Part shown: one piece after another, positions 34,167 to 44,253 of the stretch
How positions within the stretch are numbered: the first letter of the stretch is position 1
How the letters are laid out: each line of letters opens with the position of its first letter
From: Aminobacter anthyllidis
GTDB taxonomy: Bacteria; Pseudomonadota; Alphaproteobacteria; Rhizobiales; Rhizobiaceae
Direction of reading: 5' to 3'
DNA: 64,000 nt
Assembly: GCF_018555685.1 (NCBI RefSeq)
Contig: NZ_JAFLWW010000006.1
Span: 372,001-436,000 of the forward strand
Notes under the pieces: generated by a model
What the model was told of the DNA's origin: nothing
Seen by the model: the letters and a program-made list of their open reading frames with translations, nothing else
Database searches by the model: none
Translations under genes and position numbers: made by a program

Positions 34167-34651
34167 AACTGCCGTTCTGGCCGCTGAAGCGCGACTACGC
34201 ACTCGAACTCCTGACAACAGGCGACAGCGCCGCCATCGCCCCCCTGCACCATGAGGATTTCGTCAGGCCGTGGTCGGGTGAAGAGTTTTCGGCGCTGCTC
34301 GAACAGGACACGGTGTTCGGTTTCGCCGTCCGCGAGATCGGCCATGGCGCGGAAGCACCCGCCGGCTTCGTGCTGGCCCGGCTCGCGGCCGGCGAGGCGG
34401 AAATACTGACCATCGCGGTGTCGCGCTCGCACCGCCGCCATGGCCTGGGCTGGCGGCTGATGGACGCGGTGCTGCGCGAACTGCACGCCCAGCGTGCCGA
34501 GGCGCTGTTCCTCGAGGTCGACGAGACCAATGCGCCGGCGATCGGGCTCTACCGCAAGTTCGGTTTCCACCAGGTCGGCAAGCGTTCGAACTACTACCAG
34601 TCGGCGCAAGGCGCCACCGGTGCGCTTGTCATGCGGCTCGATCTTCGCTAG
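34163..34651 (+). CDS. rimI: Ribosomal protein alanine N-acetyltransferase RimI
   Basis: A 162-aa GNAT enzyme that acetylates the N-terminal Ala of ribosomal protein S18. The acetyl-CoA site is IAVSRSHRRHGLGWRLM; LFLEVDETNAPAIGLYRKFGFHQVGKRSNYY is the hallmark RimI C-terminal region. It is translationally coupled to tsaB by ATGA. A palindromic repeat and 88 bases separate it from the acyltransferase gene. Confidence 0.92.
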   Translation: MKLPFWPLKRDYALELLTTGDSAAIAPLHHEDFVRPWSGEEFSALLEQDTVFGFAVREIGHGAEAPAGFVLARLAAGEAEILTIAVSRSHRRHGLGWRLMDAVLRELHAQRAEALFLEVDETNAPAIGLYRKFGFHQVGKRSNYYQSAQGATGALVMRLDLR

Positions 34652-34662
34652 CCAGATGCCCC

Positions 34663-34711
34663 GAGCATGATCCCGAAAAGTGGCTACCGGTTTTTGGACA
34701 AGATCATGCTC
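34663..34711. repeat. Rhizobial GAGCATGATC repeat
   Basis: GAGCATGATC (34663-34672) and GATCATGCTC (34702-34711) are perfect 10-base arms; the centre reads CCGAAAAGTGG and ACCGGTTTTTGG. This 49-bp palindrome is abundant between genes in Rhizobiales. It lies between rimI and the acyltransferase gene and may modulate their shared transcript. Confidence 0.8.
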
Positions 34712-34739
34712 AACAGTTGAAAAGGGCATCGAGCACTAC

Positions 34740-35540
34740 ATGATCGGAAAGATCCGTACGGGGCTCGCGCTCTTCTGGATGGTTGCGGCCTCCTTGGTGC
34801 TCGTGCCGCTGCAGGTCATCTCGATGAAGACCGGCCTGTGGCCGGAAACCGTCATCCTGAAGATCTGGCACCGCGCCATGCTCAAGGCGCTCGGCATGCG
34901 CGTGCATGTCGTCGGCGAGATGGTCAAGACACGGCCGCTGATGATCGCCTCCAACCACATCTCGTGGAGCGACATCATGGCGCTCGGATCAAGATTCGAC
35001 GTCACCTTCATCGCCAAGTCGGAACTCAACGGCTGGCCGATCTTCGGCTTCCTGTCGCGGCTGCAGCGTACCGTCTTCATCGAGCGCGAGCGCAAGCGCA
35101 AGTCGGGCGACCAGGCCAGCGAGATCGCCCGGCGCCTTGCCGCCGGCAACGCCATGGTGCTGTTTGCCGAGGGCAGCACCGGCGACGGCAACATGCTGTT
35201 GCCGTTCAAGAGCACGCTGTTCGGCGCGGCGTCGATGGCGATTGCCGAAGGGGCGGCCGAGCATGTCGTCATCCAGCCGGTGTCGATCGCCTATACCCGT
35301 ATCCATGGCATCCCGCTTGGCCGCCAGCATCGTCCGCTCGCCAGCTGGATCGGCGACATGGACCTGGTGCCGCATGTCGGGCAGTTGCTGGCCGAAGGCG
35401 GGCTCGACGTCGAGATCCGCTTCGGCGACCCGATCGACTTCTCGGCCAAGTCGAGCCGCAAGGAAGCGACGCGATTGATGGAAGAGCGGGTTCGCGACAT
35501 GATGCAGCAGTCGCTGGCCGAGCCGCATCCGGCGCGCTAG
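34740..35540 (+). CDS. Lysophospholipid/lyso-ornithine-lipid acyltransferase (PlsC/OlsA family)
   Basis: A 266-aa membrane-associated acyltransferase. The catalytic HX4D motif is in ASNHISWSD, the substrate motif is FAEGSTGDGN, and FIERERKRKSG precedes it. A hydrophobic N-terminal segment (GLALFWMVAASLVLVPLQVI) anchors it. It would put a second acyl chain on lysophosphatidate or on lyso-ornithine lipid. In rhizobia an OlsA-type enzyme is found near miaB, so that role is likely here, but sequence alone does not decide between PlsC and OlsA. The ATG at 34740 is preceded by AAAGGGC. Confidence 0.87.
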   Translation: MIGKIRTGLALFWMVAASLVLVPLQVISMKTGLWPETVILKIWHRAMLKALGMRVHVVGEMVKTRPLMIASNHISWSDIMALGSRFDVTFIAKSELNGWPIFGFLSRLQRTVFIERERKRKSGDQASEIARRLAAGNAMVLFAEGSTGDGNMLLPFKSTLFGAASMAIAEGAAEHVVIQPVSIAYTRIHGIPLGRQHRPLASWIGDMDLVPHVGQLLAEGGLDVEIRFGDPIDFSAKSSRKEATRLMEERVRDMMQQSLAEPHPAR

Positions 35541-35622
35541 AAAGTCACGCGGCCGACAGCTGCGGCGGCACTGGGCCTAAACCGTCTGTTTTTTGCCGCG
35601 GAAAGGCGCTAAGAGGCGCCGC

Positions 35623-37023
35623 ATGGAAATCGACGATATCGCTGAAATCATGCCGGCCGGCAAAGCCGCCGCGGCAACGGGCGCTGCCAAGAAGGTCTTC
35701 ATCAAGACCTATGGCTGCCAGATGAATGTCTACGACTCGCAGCGCATGAGCGATGCGCTTGCCGCCGACGGCTATGCCGCAACCGAGACCATCGACGACG
35801 CCGACCTGATCCTGCTCAACACCTGCCACATCAGGGAAAAGGCCGCCGAGAAGGTCTATTCGCAGCTCGGGCGCCTGGGCAAGCTCAAGGCCGAGCGGGC
35901 GGAGAGTGGCCGCGAATTGATCGTCGGCGTCACCGGCTGCGTCGCCCAGGCCGAAGGCCGCGAAATCCTGCGCCGCGCCTCGGCTGTCGATCTTGTCGTC
36001 GGGCCGCAGACCTATCATCGCCTGCCGGAAGTCGTGCGCAGGGCGCGTGGCGGCCAGAAGGTGGTCGAAACCGAATACGCGCTCGAAGACAAGTTCGAGC
36101 ACCTGCCGCAGCCACGCAAATCCGAGGTCGCCAGGCGTGGCGTCACCGCCTTCCTGACGGTGCAGGAAGGTTGCGACAAGTTCTGCACCTTCTGCGTCGT
36201 GCCCTATACCAGGGGCTCTGAAGTGTCGCGTTCGGTCGCCCAGATCGTCACCGAGGCCGAAAGGCTGGCCGAGGCCGGCGTGCGCGAAGTCACTCTGCTT
36301 GGCCAGAACGTCAATGCCTGGCACGGCGAGGGCGCCGACGGCAAGGAATGGGGGCTGGGGCGCCTGCTTTATCGCCTTGCCGAAATCCCCGGCATTGCCC
36401 GGCTGCGCTACACCACCAGCCACCCGCGCGACATGGATGACGAGCTGATCGCGGCCCATCGCGATCTCGCGGCACTGATGCCCTACCTGCATCTGCCGGT
36501 GCAGTCGGGCTCGGACCGCATCCTCAAGGCAATGAACCGCAGGCACACTGCAGCCGACTATCTCAGGCTGGTCGAGCGCATCCGCACAGCCCGCCCCGAC
36601 ATCGCCATGTCGGGCGATTTCATCGTCGGATTTCCGGGCGAGACGGATGAAGATTTCGAGGCTACGATGGCGATCGTGCGAGCCACCAATTACGCCTCGG
36701 CCTATACGTTCAAATATTCGCCGCGTCCCGGAACGCCCGGTGCGGATATGGACGGCCATGTCGAGGAAAAGGTCAAGGACGAGCGCCTGCAAAGGCTGCA
36801 AAAGCTTATCACCGAGCAGCAGCACGCCTTCGCCGATGGGCTGGTCGGGATGACCATTTCGACGCTGATCGAGAAGCCCGGTCGCGAGCCTGGACAGATC
36901 GTCGGACGTTCGCCTTGGCTGCAGCCGGTTATTGTTGATGAAAAGGCCGGCGAAATCGGTGACATTGTTGATGTGCGAATCACGAAGACAGGCACCAACA
37001 GCCTGTTCGCCGAAGCGGTCTGA
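35623..37023 (+). CDS. miaB: tRNA-2-methylthio-N6-dimethylallyladenosine synthase MiaB
   Basis: A 466-aa radical-SAM methylthiotransferase that completes ms2i6A37 in tRNA. The N-terminal MTTase domain binds one Fe-S cluster (Cys32 in TYGCQMN, Cys in LLNTCHIRE and VTGCVAQ). The radical-SAM cluster is Cys184, 188, 191 in [26 protein letters not shown] and [15 protein letters not shown] follow, then the C-terminal TRAM domain ([19 protein letters not shown]). The start at 35623 has AAGAGG upstream. Confidence 0.95.
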   Translation: MEIDDIAEIMPAGKAAAATGAAKKVFIKTYGCQMNVYDSQRMSDALAADGYAATETIDDADLILLNTCHIREKAAEKVYSQLGRLGKLKAERAESGRELIVGVTGCVAQAEGREILRRASAVDLVVGPQTYHRLPEVVRRARGGQKVVETEYALEDKFEHLPQPRKSEVARRGVTAFLTVQEGCDKFCTFCVVPYTRGSEVSRSVAQIVTEAERLAEAGVREVTLLGQNVNAWHGEGADGKEWGLGRLLYRLAEIPGIARLRYTTSHPRDMDDELIAAHRDLAALMPYLHLPVQSGSDRILKAMNRRHTAADYLRLVERIRTARPDIAMSGDFIVGFPGETDEDFEATMAIVRATNYASAYTFKYSPRPGTPGADMDGHVEEKVKDERLQRLQKLITEQQHAFADGLVGMTISTLIEKPGREPGQIVGRSPWLQPVIVDEKAGEIGDIVDVRITKTGTNSLFAEAV

Positions 37024-37052
37024 TCGGCCGTACGGCAGATGAGGAGAGACGG

Positions 37053-38090
37053 TTGAGCGCTGCTGAACTCAAGAACCTGCCCTCCGGGGCGTCTGACATG
37101 GCGCACATCGTACTGACCTTCGACAACAACAAGCTAGCCAGTGCGCTCTACGGCCAGTTCGACGAGAACCTGGCCCGTCTAGAACAGAAACTCGGCGTCG
37201 ACATCCGTTCGCGCGGCAACCAGCTGACCATCAAGGGCAGTGCTACGGCTGCCGAACAGGCGCGTCGCGCGCTCGATCATCTTTATGCCATCCTGCAGAA
37301 AGGCGGCGAAGTGGCGCAATCCGACGTAGATGGCGCCGTGCGCATGGCGGTTGCCCCCGACGACCAGCTGACGCTGCCGACGCTGGAGCGCAAGGGCAAG
37401 ATGGCGGCGGCACAGATCTCGACGCGCAAGCGTACGATCTATGCCCGCTCGCTCAACCAGGACGCCTATATGCGGGCGCTGGAGCGCTCTGAACTGGTGT
37501 TCGGCATCGGCCCCGCCGGTACCGGCAAGACCTATCTCGCGGTGGCGCATGCCGCCATGCTGCTCGAACGCGGCATGGTCGAGCGCATCATCCTGTCGCG
37601 CCCGGCTGTCGAGGCCGGCGAACGGCTCGGCTTCCTGCCCGGCGACATGAAGGAAAAGGTCGATCCCTACCTGCGCCCGCTCTATGACGCGCTCTACGAC
37701 ATGATGCCTGCCGACAAGGTCGAGCGCGCCATTGCCGCCGAGGTCATCGAGATCGCGCCGCTCGCCTTCATGCGCGGACGCACGCTGGCGCATTCGGCCG
37801 TCATCCTCGACGAGGCGCAGAACACCACCTCGATGCAGATGAAGATGTTCCTGACCCGTCTCGGCGAGGGGTCGCGCATGATCATAACCGGCGACCCGAC
37901 CCAGATCGACCTGCCGCCCAACACCAAGTCGGGCCTCGTTGAGGCGCTGCGCATCCTGGACGGCGTGCCGGGTGCTGTGACTGTGCGTTTCAACGACGCC
38001 GACGTGGTCCGCCATCCTCTCGTCGCCGAAATCGTCAGGGCCTATGACCGCGACGGCAAGGTCGCGCGCGGCCTCGGCACCGAGGGTTGA
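37053..38090 (+). CDS. phoH: PhoH-like ATPase (YbeZ)
   Basis: A 345-aa P-loop protein. An N-terminal KH-like region (about residues 20-95, RGNQLTIKGSATAAEQARRAL) precedes the PhoH ATPase domain with Walker A GPAGTGKTYLA near residue 150, SRPAVEAGERLGFLPGD, and Walker B AVILDEAQNTTSMQM. It works with the endonuclease YbeY, encoded next, in RNA processing. Translation appears to start at TTG 37053, because GAGGAGAG lies perfectly spaced before it and no ATG fits. Confidence 0.93.
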   Translation: MSAAELKNLPSGASDMAHIVLTFDNNKLASALYGQFDENLARLEQKLGVDIRSRGNQLTIKGSATAAEQARRALDHLYAILQKGGEVAQSDVDGAVRMAVAPDDQLTLPTLERKGKMAAAQISTRKRTIYARSLNQDAYMRALERSELVFGIGPAGTGKTYLAVAHAAMLLERGMVERIILSRPAVEAGERLGFLPGDMKEKVDPYLRPLYDALYDMMPADKVERAIAAEVIEIAPLAFMRGRTLAHSAVILDEAQNTTSMQMKMFLTRLGEGSRMIITGDPTQIDLPPNTKSGLVEALRILDGVPGAVTVRFNDADVVRHPLVAEIVRAYDRDGKVARGLGTEG

Positions 38091-38102
38091 TCGGGAACGG
38101 TT

Positions 38103-38615
38103 ATGCCTGACAAGACAACATCGGCGCCCGCCGCCGCGGCGGGAGCTCTCGATATCGACCTGATGATCGAGGAGGGCGCATGGCCGAGCGAAGACGCGCT
38201 GCGGGCGCTCGTCAACCGCGCCGTGCCTGTCGCCCTGGCCGAGGCTGAGGTCGAAGTCGTCGACGGCGTCGAACTGAGCCTGGTTTTCACCGACGACGAC
38301 GCCATCCAGAGCCTCAATGCCGAATGGCGCCAGAAGGACAAGCCGACCAACGTGCTGTCGTTTCCGGCGTTCCCGATGGCGCCGGGCGACCCGCTGCCGC
38401 CGATGCTCGGCGACATCGTGCTCGCCTACGAGACCGTCGTGAGCGAGGCCGAGCTTGAAGGCAAGCCGCTCGAAAACCACATCACCCACCTCATAATCCA
38501 CGGACTCCTGCACCTTTTGGGGTATGATCACGAGACCGACGAGGAGGCCGAGGAGATGGAGGCCCTTGAGCGCCAGGCGCTTGCGAGGCTTGCCATTCCC
38601 GATCCCTACGCGTAA
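38103..38615 (+). CDS. ybeY: Endoribonuclease YbeY
   Basis: A 170-aa single-strand endoribonuclease for 16S rRNA 3'-end maturation and ribosome quality control. The zinc site is [22 protein letters not shown] (HGxxHLxGYDH). Upstream conserved segments are [27 protein letters not shown] and LGDIVLAYE. The first 20 residues are a low-complexity extension. It follows phoH by 12 bases, in the conserved phoH-ybeY-corC order. Confidence 0.95.
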   Translation: MPDKTTSAPAAAAGALDIDLMIEEGAWPSEDALRALVNRAVPVALAEAEVEVVDGVELSLVFTDDDAIQSLNAEWRQKDKPTNVLSFPAFPMAPGDPLPPMLGDIVLAYETVVSEAELEGKPLENHITHLIIHGLLHLLGYDHETDEEAEEMEALERQALARLAIPDPYA

Positions 38616-38641
38616 CAGGGACGAACAACGACCGGAAGACG

Positions 38642-39715
38642 ATGAACGACAAGCAAGAGACTGCCGCCACGCCCGATACGGGAACCGCGGCAAAAGCCTC
38701 CGACCAGACCGAGGACGGACCTAGTAGCAGTGCGCCGTTACCAGCGACGCACGACCCCCAGGCCGATAGGCCATCCTTCATCGAGCGGCTGACACGGCTT
38801 TTCCGCCACCGCAGCAACGGCACCAGTATCCGTGAGGAAATTGTCGACGCGCTGGCCGAAACCGGCAGCGACGCCGATTCGTTTTCGCCCGGCGAACGCG
38901 CCATGCTCAACAACATCCTCAGGCTCCGAGAAGTCAGGGTCGAGGACGTCATGGTGCCGCGCGCCGATGTCGAGGCGATCGAACTGTCGACCACGCTCGG
39001 CGAGTTGCTCGCGGTGTTCGAACAATCCGGCCATTCGCGCATGCCGGTCTATGTCGAGACACTCGACGATCCGCGCGGCATGGTCCACATCCGCGACGTG
39101 CTCGCCCACATCACCCGGGGCGCCCGCGTCAAGAAGGGCAGGGCCCGCAAGACGCCGCAGCCCGCCGACGTGCAGATCGACCTCGCCCAGGTCGACCTCA
39201 AGCGCAACATCGGCGAGCTGAACCTGATCCGCACGGTGCTGTTCGTGCCGCCATCGATGCTGGCGTCGGACCTGATGAGCCGCATGCAGGCGACGCGCAC
39301 CCAGATGGCCCTGGTCATCGACGAATATGGCGGTACCGACGGGCTGGTTTCGCTCGAGGACATCGTCGAGATGGTCGTCGGCGACATCGAGGACGAGCAT
39401 GACGACGACGAGCCGATGATCACCCAGGCAGGCGATGGCGTTTACGTCGTCGACGGCAAGGCCGAGATCGAGGAAGTCGCCAAGGTTCTCGGCGAGGAGT
39501 TCTCGCCCGGCGAGCACAGCGAATATGTCGACACCATCGGCGGCATGATCTTCAACGCGCTCGGCCGCGTGCCGGCGCGCGGCGAAGTGGTGCAGGCGAT
39601 CCCCGGCTTCGAGTTCCACGTGCTCGATGCCGACCCGCGCCGCGTCAAGCGCGTCCGCATCGTCCATAGCGTCAAGAGCGAGCGCCGCCGTCGCGCCAAG
39701 GCTGAACAGGCGTGA
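38642..39715 (+). CDS. corC: CorC/HlyC-type CBS-domain protein
   Basis: A 357-aa protein with an acidic, disordered N terminus (about 45 residues). Two CBS domains follow ([35 protein letters not shown] and [43 protein letters not shown]). The C-terminal CorC_HlyC domain contains [26 protein letters not shown]. No transmembrane DUF21 part is present, as in E. coli CorC. Such proteins affect magnesium/cobalt efflux. It sits in the conserved position between ybeY and lnt. Confidence 0.9.
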   Translation: MNDKQETAATPDTGTAAKASDQTEDGPSSSAPLPATHDPQADRPSFIERLTRLFRHRSNGTSIREEIVDALAETGSDADSFSPGERAMLNNILRLREVRVEDVMVPRADVEAIELSTTLGELLAVFEQSGHSRMPVYVETLDDPRGMVHIRDVLAHITRGARVKKGRARKTPQPADVQIDLAQVDLKRNIGELNLIRTVLFVPPSMLASDLMSRMQATRTQMALVIDEYGGTDGLVSLEDIVEMVVGDIEDEHDDDEPMITQAGDGVYVVDGKAEIEEVAKVLGEEFSPGEHSEYVDTIGGMIFNALGRVPARGEVVQAIPGFEFHVLDADPRRVKRVRIVHSVKSERRRRAKAEQA

Positions 39716-39803
39716 GCCTGGCCTGCCCGGGCGGTCCACCAGTTGGTGCCGCCCTGCGGTGCTGCTACACCTTCGATCCGTGATTCTGGGACGAGGGGCA
39801 CGG

Positions 39804-41396
39804 ATGGAGCGCCACGCTGGGCGGATAATTCTGCTGTGGGGATGGAAAAGGGCGCTGGTGGCCTTTGTGGCCGGCGCCTTCGCCGTACTGGGCCAGGCGC
39901 CTTATGATTTTTTCGCCGCCTGCTTCGTTTCTTTTCCGATTCTGGTCTGGCTGCTTGACGGTGCCGTCGCCGACAGGCCGGCAGGCTTCCTGCGCCGCCT
40001 CGTGCCGGCCTTCGCCACCGGTTGGTGGTTCGGCTTCGGCTATTTCCTCGCCGGGCTGTGGTGGGTCGGCGGCGCGCTTCTGGTCGAAGCCGAGAGCTTT
40101 GCCTGGGCATTGCCGTTCGCCGTTGTCGGCATTCCACTGATACTGGCCTTCTTCTACGGCTTCGCCGCCGCATTGGCGCGGCTGCTGTGGAGCGATGGCA
40201 TTGGCCGCATCGCAGCACTCGCCTTCGCCTTCGGCCTGACCGAATGGCTGCGCACCTTCCTGTTCACCGGCTTTCCGTGGAACCCGCTCGGCTTTGCCGC
40301 CATGCCCATGCCGCCGTTCATGCAGAGCGTGACGATGATCGGCGTCACCGGCATGAACGTGCTGGCGGTCTTTGTCTTCGCCATGCCCGCGCTGCTCGCC
40401 GACCGGCGCAATCTGCGGCTCGGCACCGCCCTTGCCGCGGTGCTGTTCGCGGCGCACGCCGCCTACGGCTATTACAGGCTGGCCGCACCCGCGGCGCACG
40501 GCAGCCGCACGATCAATGTCCGTATCGTCCAGCCCAACATCGACCTCAGCGAGAAATGGGATGGCCGCGTCCGCGACCGCATCTTTGCCAGCATGCTGCA
40601 GCTGTCGGCGGAGGCGCCCAAGCCGGGCGCCAAGAAGCCCGACCTGATCGTCTGGCCCGAGACCTCGGTGCCGTTCCTGTTCACCGAGCGGCCGGATGCG
40701 CTGGTGGCGATCGGCGACATGCTGACCGAAGGCCAGACGCTGATGGCCGGCACCGTGCGCGCCGAAGGCGAATCGGTGGCCGGCGAGGAAGCCCGCTATT
40801 ACAACTCCGTCGTCAGCATCAACGACAAGGGCGAGATCGTCGACGCCGTCGACAAGGTCCATCTCGTTCCTTTTGGAGAGTACATCCCGTTTGCTGGCCT
40901 TATGGAGCGGATCGGGCTAACGCAGCTGGTCGCCGGGCCGATGAACTTCTCCGCCGGCGCCAATCGGCGCCCGCTCGAGCTGCCCGGCGGGCTCAAGGCT
41001 GCGGCCTTCATCTGCTACGAAATAATCTTTCCCCGTCTGGTTGCAGTTGACGCAGCGTCAACTGGGATTATTGTGAATGTGACCAACGACGCGTGGTTTG
41101 GCGACACTCCGGGTCCTTACCAGCATTTCCGGCAGTCGCAGGTCCGCGCGGTCGAAAACGGGTTGCCGGTCCTGCGCGCGGCCAACACAGGAATTTCCGG
41201 CATTGTCGACCCAAGCGGGCGAGTTGTGGATGCACTTGCGATGAATGTTCGCGGCACCATCGATGTCTCGCTTCCGGTGGCCGCCATTGGCGCTGCCTCG
41301 CCGTCGCTTCCGCGCGTTAACGGTTTCCTGATCATGTTGTTGATTGCCGTTGCGGCAAGTGGCTTGAAGCTCAGACAGAGGCTCAGGGCGAATTGA
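39804..41396 (+). CDS. lnt: Apolipoprotein N-acyltransferase
   Basis: A 530-aa inner-membrane enzyme that adds the third acyl chain to lipoproteins. About seven membrane segments occupy residues 1-225 and a final one is near the C terminus. The periplasmic nitrilase domain shows all three catalytic parts: Glu in [13 protein letters not shown], Lys in [15 protein letters not shown] and Cys in [14 protein letters not shown]. The ATG at 39804 follows GAGGGGCACGG; the frame is open further upstream into corC but not plausibly used. In Sinorhizobium this gene was found as acid-tolerance gene actA. Confidence 0.95.
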   Translation: MERHAGRIILLWGWKRALVAFVAGAFAVLGQAPYDFFAACFVSFPILVWLLDGAVADRPAGFLRRLVPAFATGWWFGFGYFLAGLWWVGGALLVEAESFAWALPFAVVGIPLILAFFYGFAAALARLLWSDGIGRIAALAFAFGLTEWLRTFLFTGFPWNPLGFAAMPMPPFMQSVTMIGVTGMNVLAVFVFAMPALLADRRNLRLGTALAAVLFAAHAAYGYYRLAAPAAHGSRTINVRIVQPNIDLSEKWDGRVRDRIFASMLQLSAEAPKPGAKKPDLIVWPETSVPFLFTERPDALVAIGDMLTEGQTLMAGTVRAEGESVAGEEARYYNSVVSINDKGEIVDAVDKVHLVPFGEYIPFAGLMERIGLTQLVAGPMNFSAGANRRPLELPGGLKAAAFICYEIIFPRLVAVDAASTGIIVNVTNDAWFGDTPGPYQHFRQSQVRAVENGLPVLRAANTGISGIVDPSGRVVDALAMNVRGTIDVSLPVAAIGAASPSLPRVNGFLIMLLIAVAASGLKLRQRLRAN

Positions 41397-41537
41397 CACT
41401 GCGGTTGTTAGAAACTCATATGTCGCCGCGCAGCCTGAAGCTGTGCCAATCAACGTTCACACGCGAACGTCATAAACTGCCCTGAAATGGGTTACCTGCC
41501 CAAATAATAAGCTGGAAAAATCCGGCGAGGAAAGACA

Positions 41538-41963
41538 GTGGAAAAAGAGAACAAGAAAAAACCAAATCCGACCGACGTATACGTCGGCGGACGAATTCGC
41601 CTGCGACGCAATATGCTAGGGATGAGCCAGGAGAAGCTAGGAGAGAGCCTGGGTATTACTTTCCAGCAGATCCAGAAATACGAAAAAGGGACCAACCGTG
41701 TCGGCGCGAGTCGCCTTCAGGCCATCGCTCAGATCCTGAGCGTTCCGGTCGCTTTCTTCTTCGAGGATGCGCCTGGAGCTGACGGCAGCGAGCACAAGGG
41801 GCTGTCGGAAGATTCTTCCACCTCTTTTGTGGTCGATTTCCTCTCGAGCGCCGAAGGCCTGCAGCTCAACCGTGCCTTTGCCCGGATTTCCAACCCCAAG
41901 GTCCGGCGCAAGGTCATCGAACTGGCCAAGGTTCTGGCCGACGACGAAGAGCAACAATCCTAG
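41538..41963 (+). CDS. HTH regulator of the PhrR/PraR type
   Basis: A 141-aa Cro/CI-type regulator. The HTH is VGGRIRLRRNMLGMSQEKLGESLGITFQQIQKYEKGTNRVGASRL (residues about 17-62), followed by a linker and a C-terminal helical part (ISNPKVRRKVIELAKVLADDEE). In rhizobia a regulator of this type sits between lnt and metK (phrR near actA in Sinorhizobium, PraR in Rhizobium), linked to acid response and attachment or quorum functions. The Lys-rich N terminus and lower GC around the start are typical. Function here is inferred from type and synteny. Confidence 0.88.
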   Translation: MEKENKKKPNPTDVYVGGRIRLRRNMLGMSQEKLGESLGITFQQIQKYEKGTNRVGASRLQAIAQILSVPVAFFFEDAPGADGSEHKGLSEDSSTSFVVDFLSSAEGLQLNRAFARISNPKVRRKVIELAKVLADDEEQQS

Positions 41964-42027
41964 AGCGGCGCGCGTCCGAAAGGGCGCGCAAAAACGCTCC
42001 CGGCGTTTGAACCGCGCATCGAGATTC

Positions 42028-42087
42028 CTGAAAATCGGTTCCGATTTTCAGGCCGATCCACGAGGGCGACGGCGATGCGCCGTCGCC
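42028..42087. repeat. Two adjacent hairpins between the HTH gene and metK
   Basis: CTGAAAATCGG-TT-CCGATTTTCAG (42028-42051) is followed by GGCGACGGCG-ATG-CGCCGTCGCC (42065-42087), both with perfect arms. The first is a common rhizobial intergenic unit. A shorter GCGCGC hairpin (41968-41989) precedes them. Together they probably end transcription of the HTH gene. Confidence 0.7.
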
Positions 42088-42119
42088 ACGCCCTTGCATT
42101 AACAATACTTCCGCGACGA

Positions 42120-42148
42120 AAGCCTGCTTGACGAGGTCTGGCAGGCTT
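42120..42148 (+). promoter_or_regulatory. Leader hairpin upstream of metK
   Basis: AAGCCTGC (42120-42127) and GCAGGCTT (42141-42148) are perfect arms with a 13-base loop, about 62 bases before the metK start. It could be part of a SAM-responsive leader, but I cannot match it to a known SAM riboswitch, so it is recorded only as a candidate structured 5' region. Confidence 0.35.
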
Positions 42149-42210
42149 CGCTAACACGTTCGCGCCAAATGATCGGCATCGCGCCGGTCGCTTTCTAGAG
42201 GGGACATCCC

Positions 42211-43476
42211 GTGCAGCGGCAGAATTATCTCTTCACTTCCGAGTCCGTATCCGAAGGTCACCCCGACAAGGTGTGCGACCGCATTTCCGATGAGATCGTC
42301 GATCTCGTCTACCGTGAAGCCAAAAAGACCGGCATGGATCCGTGGAAGGTCCGCGTTGCCTGTGAAACTCTGGCAACCACCAACCGCGTCGTGATCGCCG
42401 GCGAAGTTCGCGTGCCCGACACGCTGCTGAAGAAGGACAAGAACGGCCAGATCGTGAAGGACGCCGCCGGCCATCCGGTCGTCAATCCGTCCAAGTTCAA
42501 GTCGGTGGCCCGCAAGGCCATCCGCGCCATCGGCTACGAGCAGGCCGGCTTCCATTGGAAGACCGCCCGTATCGACGTTTTGCTGCACGGCCAGTCGCCT
42601 GACATCGGCCAGGGCGTCGACAGCGCTTCCGACCGCCAGGGCGAAGAAGGTGCCGGCGACCAGGGCATCATGTTCGGTTATGCCTGCCGCGAGACGCCCG
42701 ATCTGATGCCGGCGCCGATCTACTACAGCCACAAGATCCTGGAACTGCTCGCTACCGCTCGCCACGAAAACAAGGGCGATGCCGGCAAGCTCGGCCCTGA
42801 CGCCAAGAGCCAGGTCACCGTGCGCTACCAGGACGGCAAGGCCCACGAAGTCACGCAGATCGTGCTTTCCACCCAGCACCTCGATGGCAGCTGGGATTCG
42901 GGCAAGGTCCGCAAGGTCGTCGAGCCCTACATCCGCGAAGCCCTTGGCGACCTCGACATCGCCAACGACTGCAACTGGTACATCAACCCGACCGGCAAGT
43001 TCGTCATCGGCGGTCCCGACGGCGACGCGGGTCTCACCGGCCGCAAGATCATCGTCGACACCTACGGCGGCGCGGCCCCGCATGGCGGCGGCGCGTTCTC
43101 CGGCAAGGACACCACCAAGGTCGACCGTTCGGCAGCCTATGCCGCGCGCTACCTCGCCAAGAACGTGGTTGCCGCCAAGCTCGCCGAGCGCTGCACCATC
43201 CAGCTGGCCTACGCCATCGGCATTGCCCAGCCGCTGTCGGTCTATGTCGACCTGCACGGCACCGGCAAGGTCGATGAGGCGGTGCTGGAAGATGCGCTGC
43301 GCCAGGTCATGGACCTGTCACCGTCGGGCATCCGCCGTCACCTCGACCTTAACAAGCCGATCTACGCCAAGACCTCGTCCTACGGCCATTTCGGCCGCAA
43401 GGCTGGTCGCGACGGTTCCTTCTCGTGGGAAAAGACCGACCTTGTGAAGGCCCTCAAGGATGCGGTCGCCGCTTAA
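42211..43476 (+). CDS. metK: S-adenosylmethionine synthetase
   Basis: A 421-aa enzyme making SAM from methionine and ATP. Signature segments: [22 protein letters not shown] with the catalytic His near residue 17, [52 protein letters not shown] and [23 protein letters not shown]. It is slightly longer than the E. coli enzyme (384 aa), as in other rhizobia. Translation starts at GTG 42211, supported by AGAGGGGAC 5 bases upstream. trmB, a SAM user, follows. Confidence 0.96.
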   Translation: MQRQNYLFTSESVSEGHPDKVCDRISDEIVDLVYREAKKTGMDPWKVRVACETLATTNRVVIAGEVRVPDTLLKKDKNGQIVKDAAGHPVVNPSKFKSVARKAIRAIGYEQAGFHWKTARIDVLLHGQSPDIGQGVDSASDRQGEEGAGDQGIMFGYACRETPDLMPAPIYYSHKILELLATARHENKGDAGKLGPDAKSQVTVRYQDGKAHEVTQIVLSTQHLDGSWDSGKVRKVVEPYIREALGDLDIANDCNWYINPTGKFVIGGPDGDAGLTGRKIIVDTYGGAAPHGGGAFSGKDTTKVDRSAAYAARYLAKNVVAAKLAERCTIQLAYAIGIAQPLSVYVDLHGTGKVDEAVLEDALRQVMDLSPSGIRRHLDLNKPIYAKTSSYGHFGRKAGRDGSFSWEKTDLVKALKDAVAA

Positions 43477-43492
43477 GGCGACCGGGGTAGCA

Positions 43493-44194
43493 ATGGAACA
43501 GGAACCGCGCCGCACTCGCACCAGCGAAGCCTTTTTCGGGCGGCGGCGCGGCAAGGCTATCCGCCCGTATCAGGCGGAGGCGCTTGAGTCAGGATTGGCC
43601 CGCCTTGGCATCGACCTGGGCGTGGCCGCTCCCGCCGATCTGCGCACGATGTTTGAAGCTGCGGTTTCAAAGGTCAGGCTCGAGATCGGCTTTGGCGGCG
43701 GCGAGCATCTTCGCCATATCGCCGCGAACAATCCCGATGACGGCTTTATCGGCGTCGAGCCATTCGTCAACGGCATGGCCAAGATGGCGGCAGCACTCGG
43801 CGAAAATCCGCTTGCCAACATCCGCCTCTATGACGAGGACGCCACCGAGCTGCTCGACTGGCTGCCGGAGGCTTCGCTTGACGGCATAGACCTGCTTTAT
43901 CCCGATCCGTGGCGGAAGAAGAAGCACTGGAAGCGCCGCTTCGTCAGCCCGGTCAATCTCGACCGTTTCGCCCGCGTGATGAAGAGCGGCGCGAAATTCC
44001 GCTTTGCATCCGACATCGACACCTACGTCAACTGGACGCTGCAGCACTGCCGCGCGCACGCTGCCTTCGAGTGGCAGGCAGCCGATGCCGCGGATTGGCA
44101 CACGCCCTACGAGGGCTGGACCCGCACCCGCTACGAAGCCAAGGCGATTCGCGAAAACCGCACGCCTGCGTATCTGACGTTCGTCCGGGTGTAG
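43493..44194 (+). CDS. trmB: tRNA (guanine-N7-)-methyltransferase
   Basis: A 233-aa SAM-dependent enzyme that makes m7G46 in the tRNA variable loop. The SAM site is [29 protein letters not shown]. The TrmB-specific motif is [20 protein letters not shown]. The C-terminal [20 protein letters not shown] matches the conserved T-x-Y/F-E-x-R region. It starts 16 bases after metK. The downstream hairpin at 44216-44242 separates it from the convergent sensor kinase. Confidence 0.95.
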   Translation: MEQEPRRTRTSEAFFGRRRGKAIRPYQAEALESGLARLGIDLGVAAPADLRTMFEAAVSKVRLEIGFGGGEHLRHIAANNPDDGFIGVEPFVNGMAKMAAALGENPLANIRLYDEDATELLDWLPEASLDGIDLLYPDPWRKKKHWKRRFVSPVNLDRFARVMKSGAKFRFASDIDTYVNWTLQHCRAHAAFEWQAADAADWHTPYEGWTRTRYEAKAIRENRTPAYLTFVRV

Positions 44195-44215
44195 GCGGGC
44201 AGGGCGCGCCAACTC

Positions 44216-44242
44216 TTCCTTCTCCCCTTGCGGGAGAAGGAA
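44216..44242. terminator. Bidirectional hairpin between trmB and sensor kinase
   Basis: TTCCTTCTCCC (44216-44226) and GGGAGAAGGAA (44232-44242) are perfect 11-base arms with a 5-base loop, lying between convergent genes 12 bases from the kinase stop. The sequence is of the rhizobial CCTTCTCCC repeat type. Confidence 0.65.
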
Positions 44243-44253
44243 ATCACCGCCGC

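Noticed and set aside
39627-39803. Extended start for lnt
   Set aside because: It would overlap corC and add an unconserved segment before the first membrane helix; the ATG at 39804 has a ribosome site.
42100-42210. SAM-II or SAM/SAH riboswitch before metK
   Set aside because: A hairpin is present, but the conserved ligand-binding sequences could not be matched by eye; kept only as a candidate leader.
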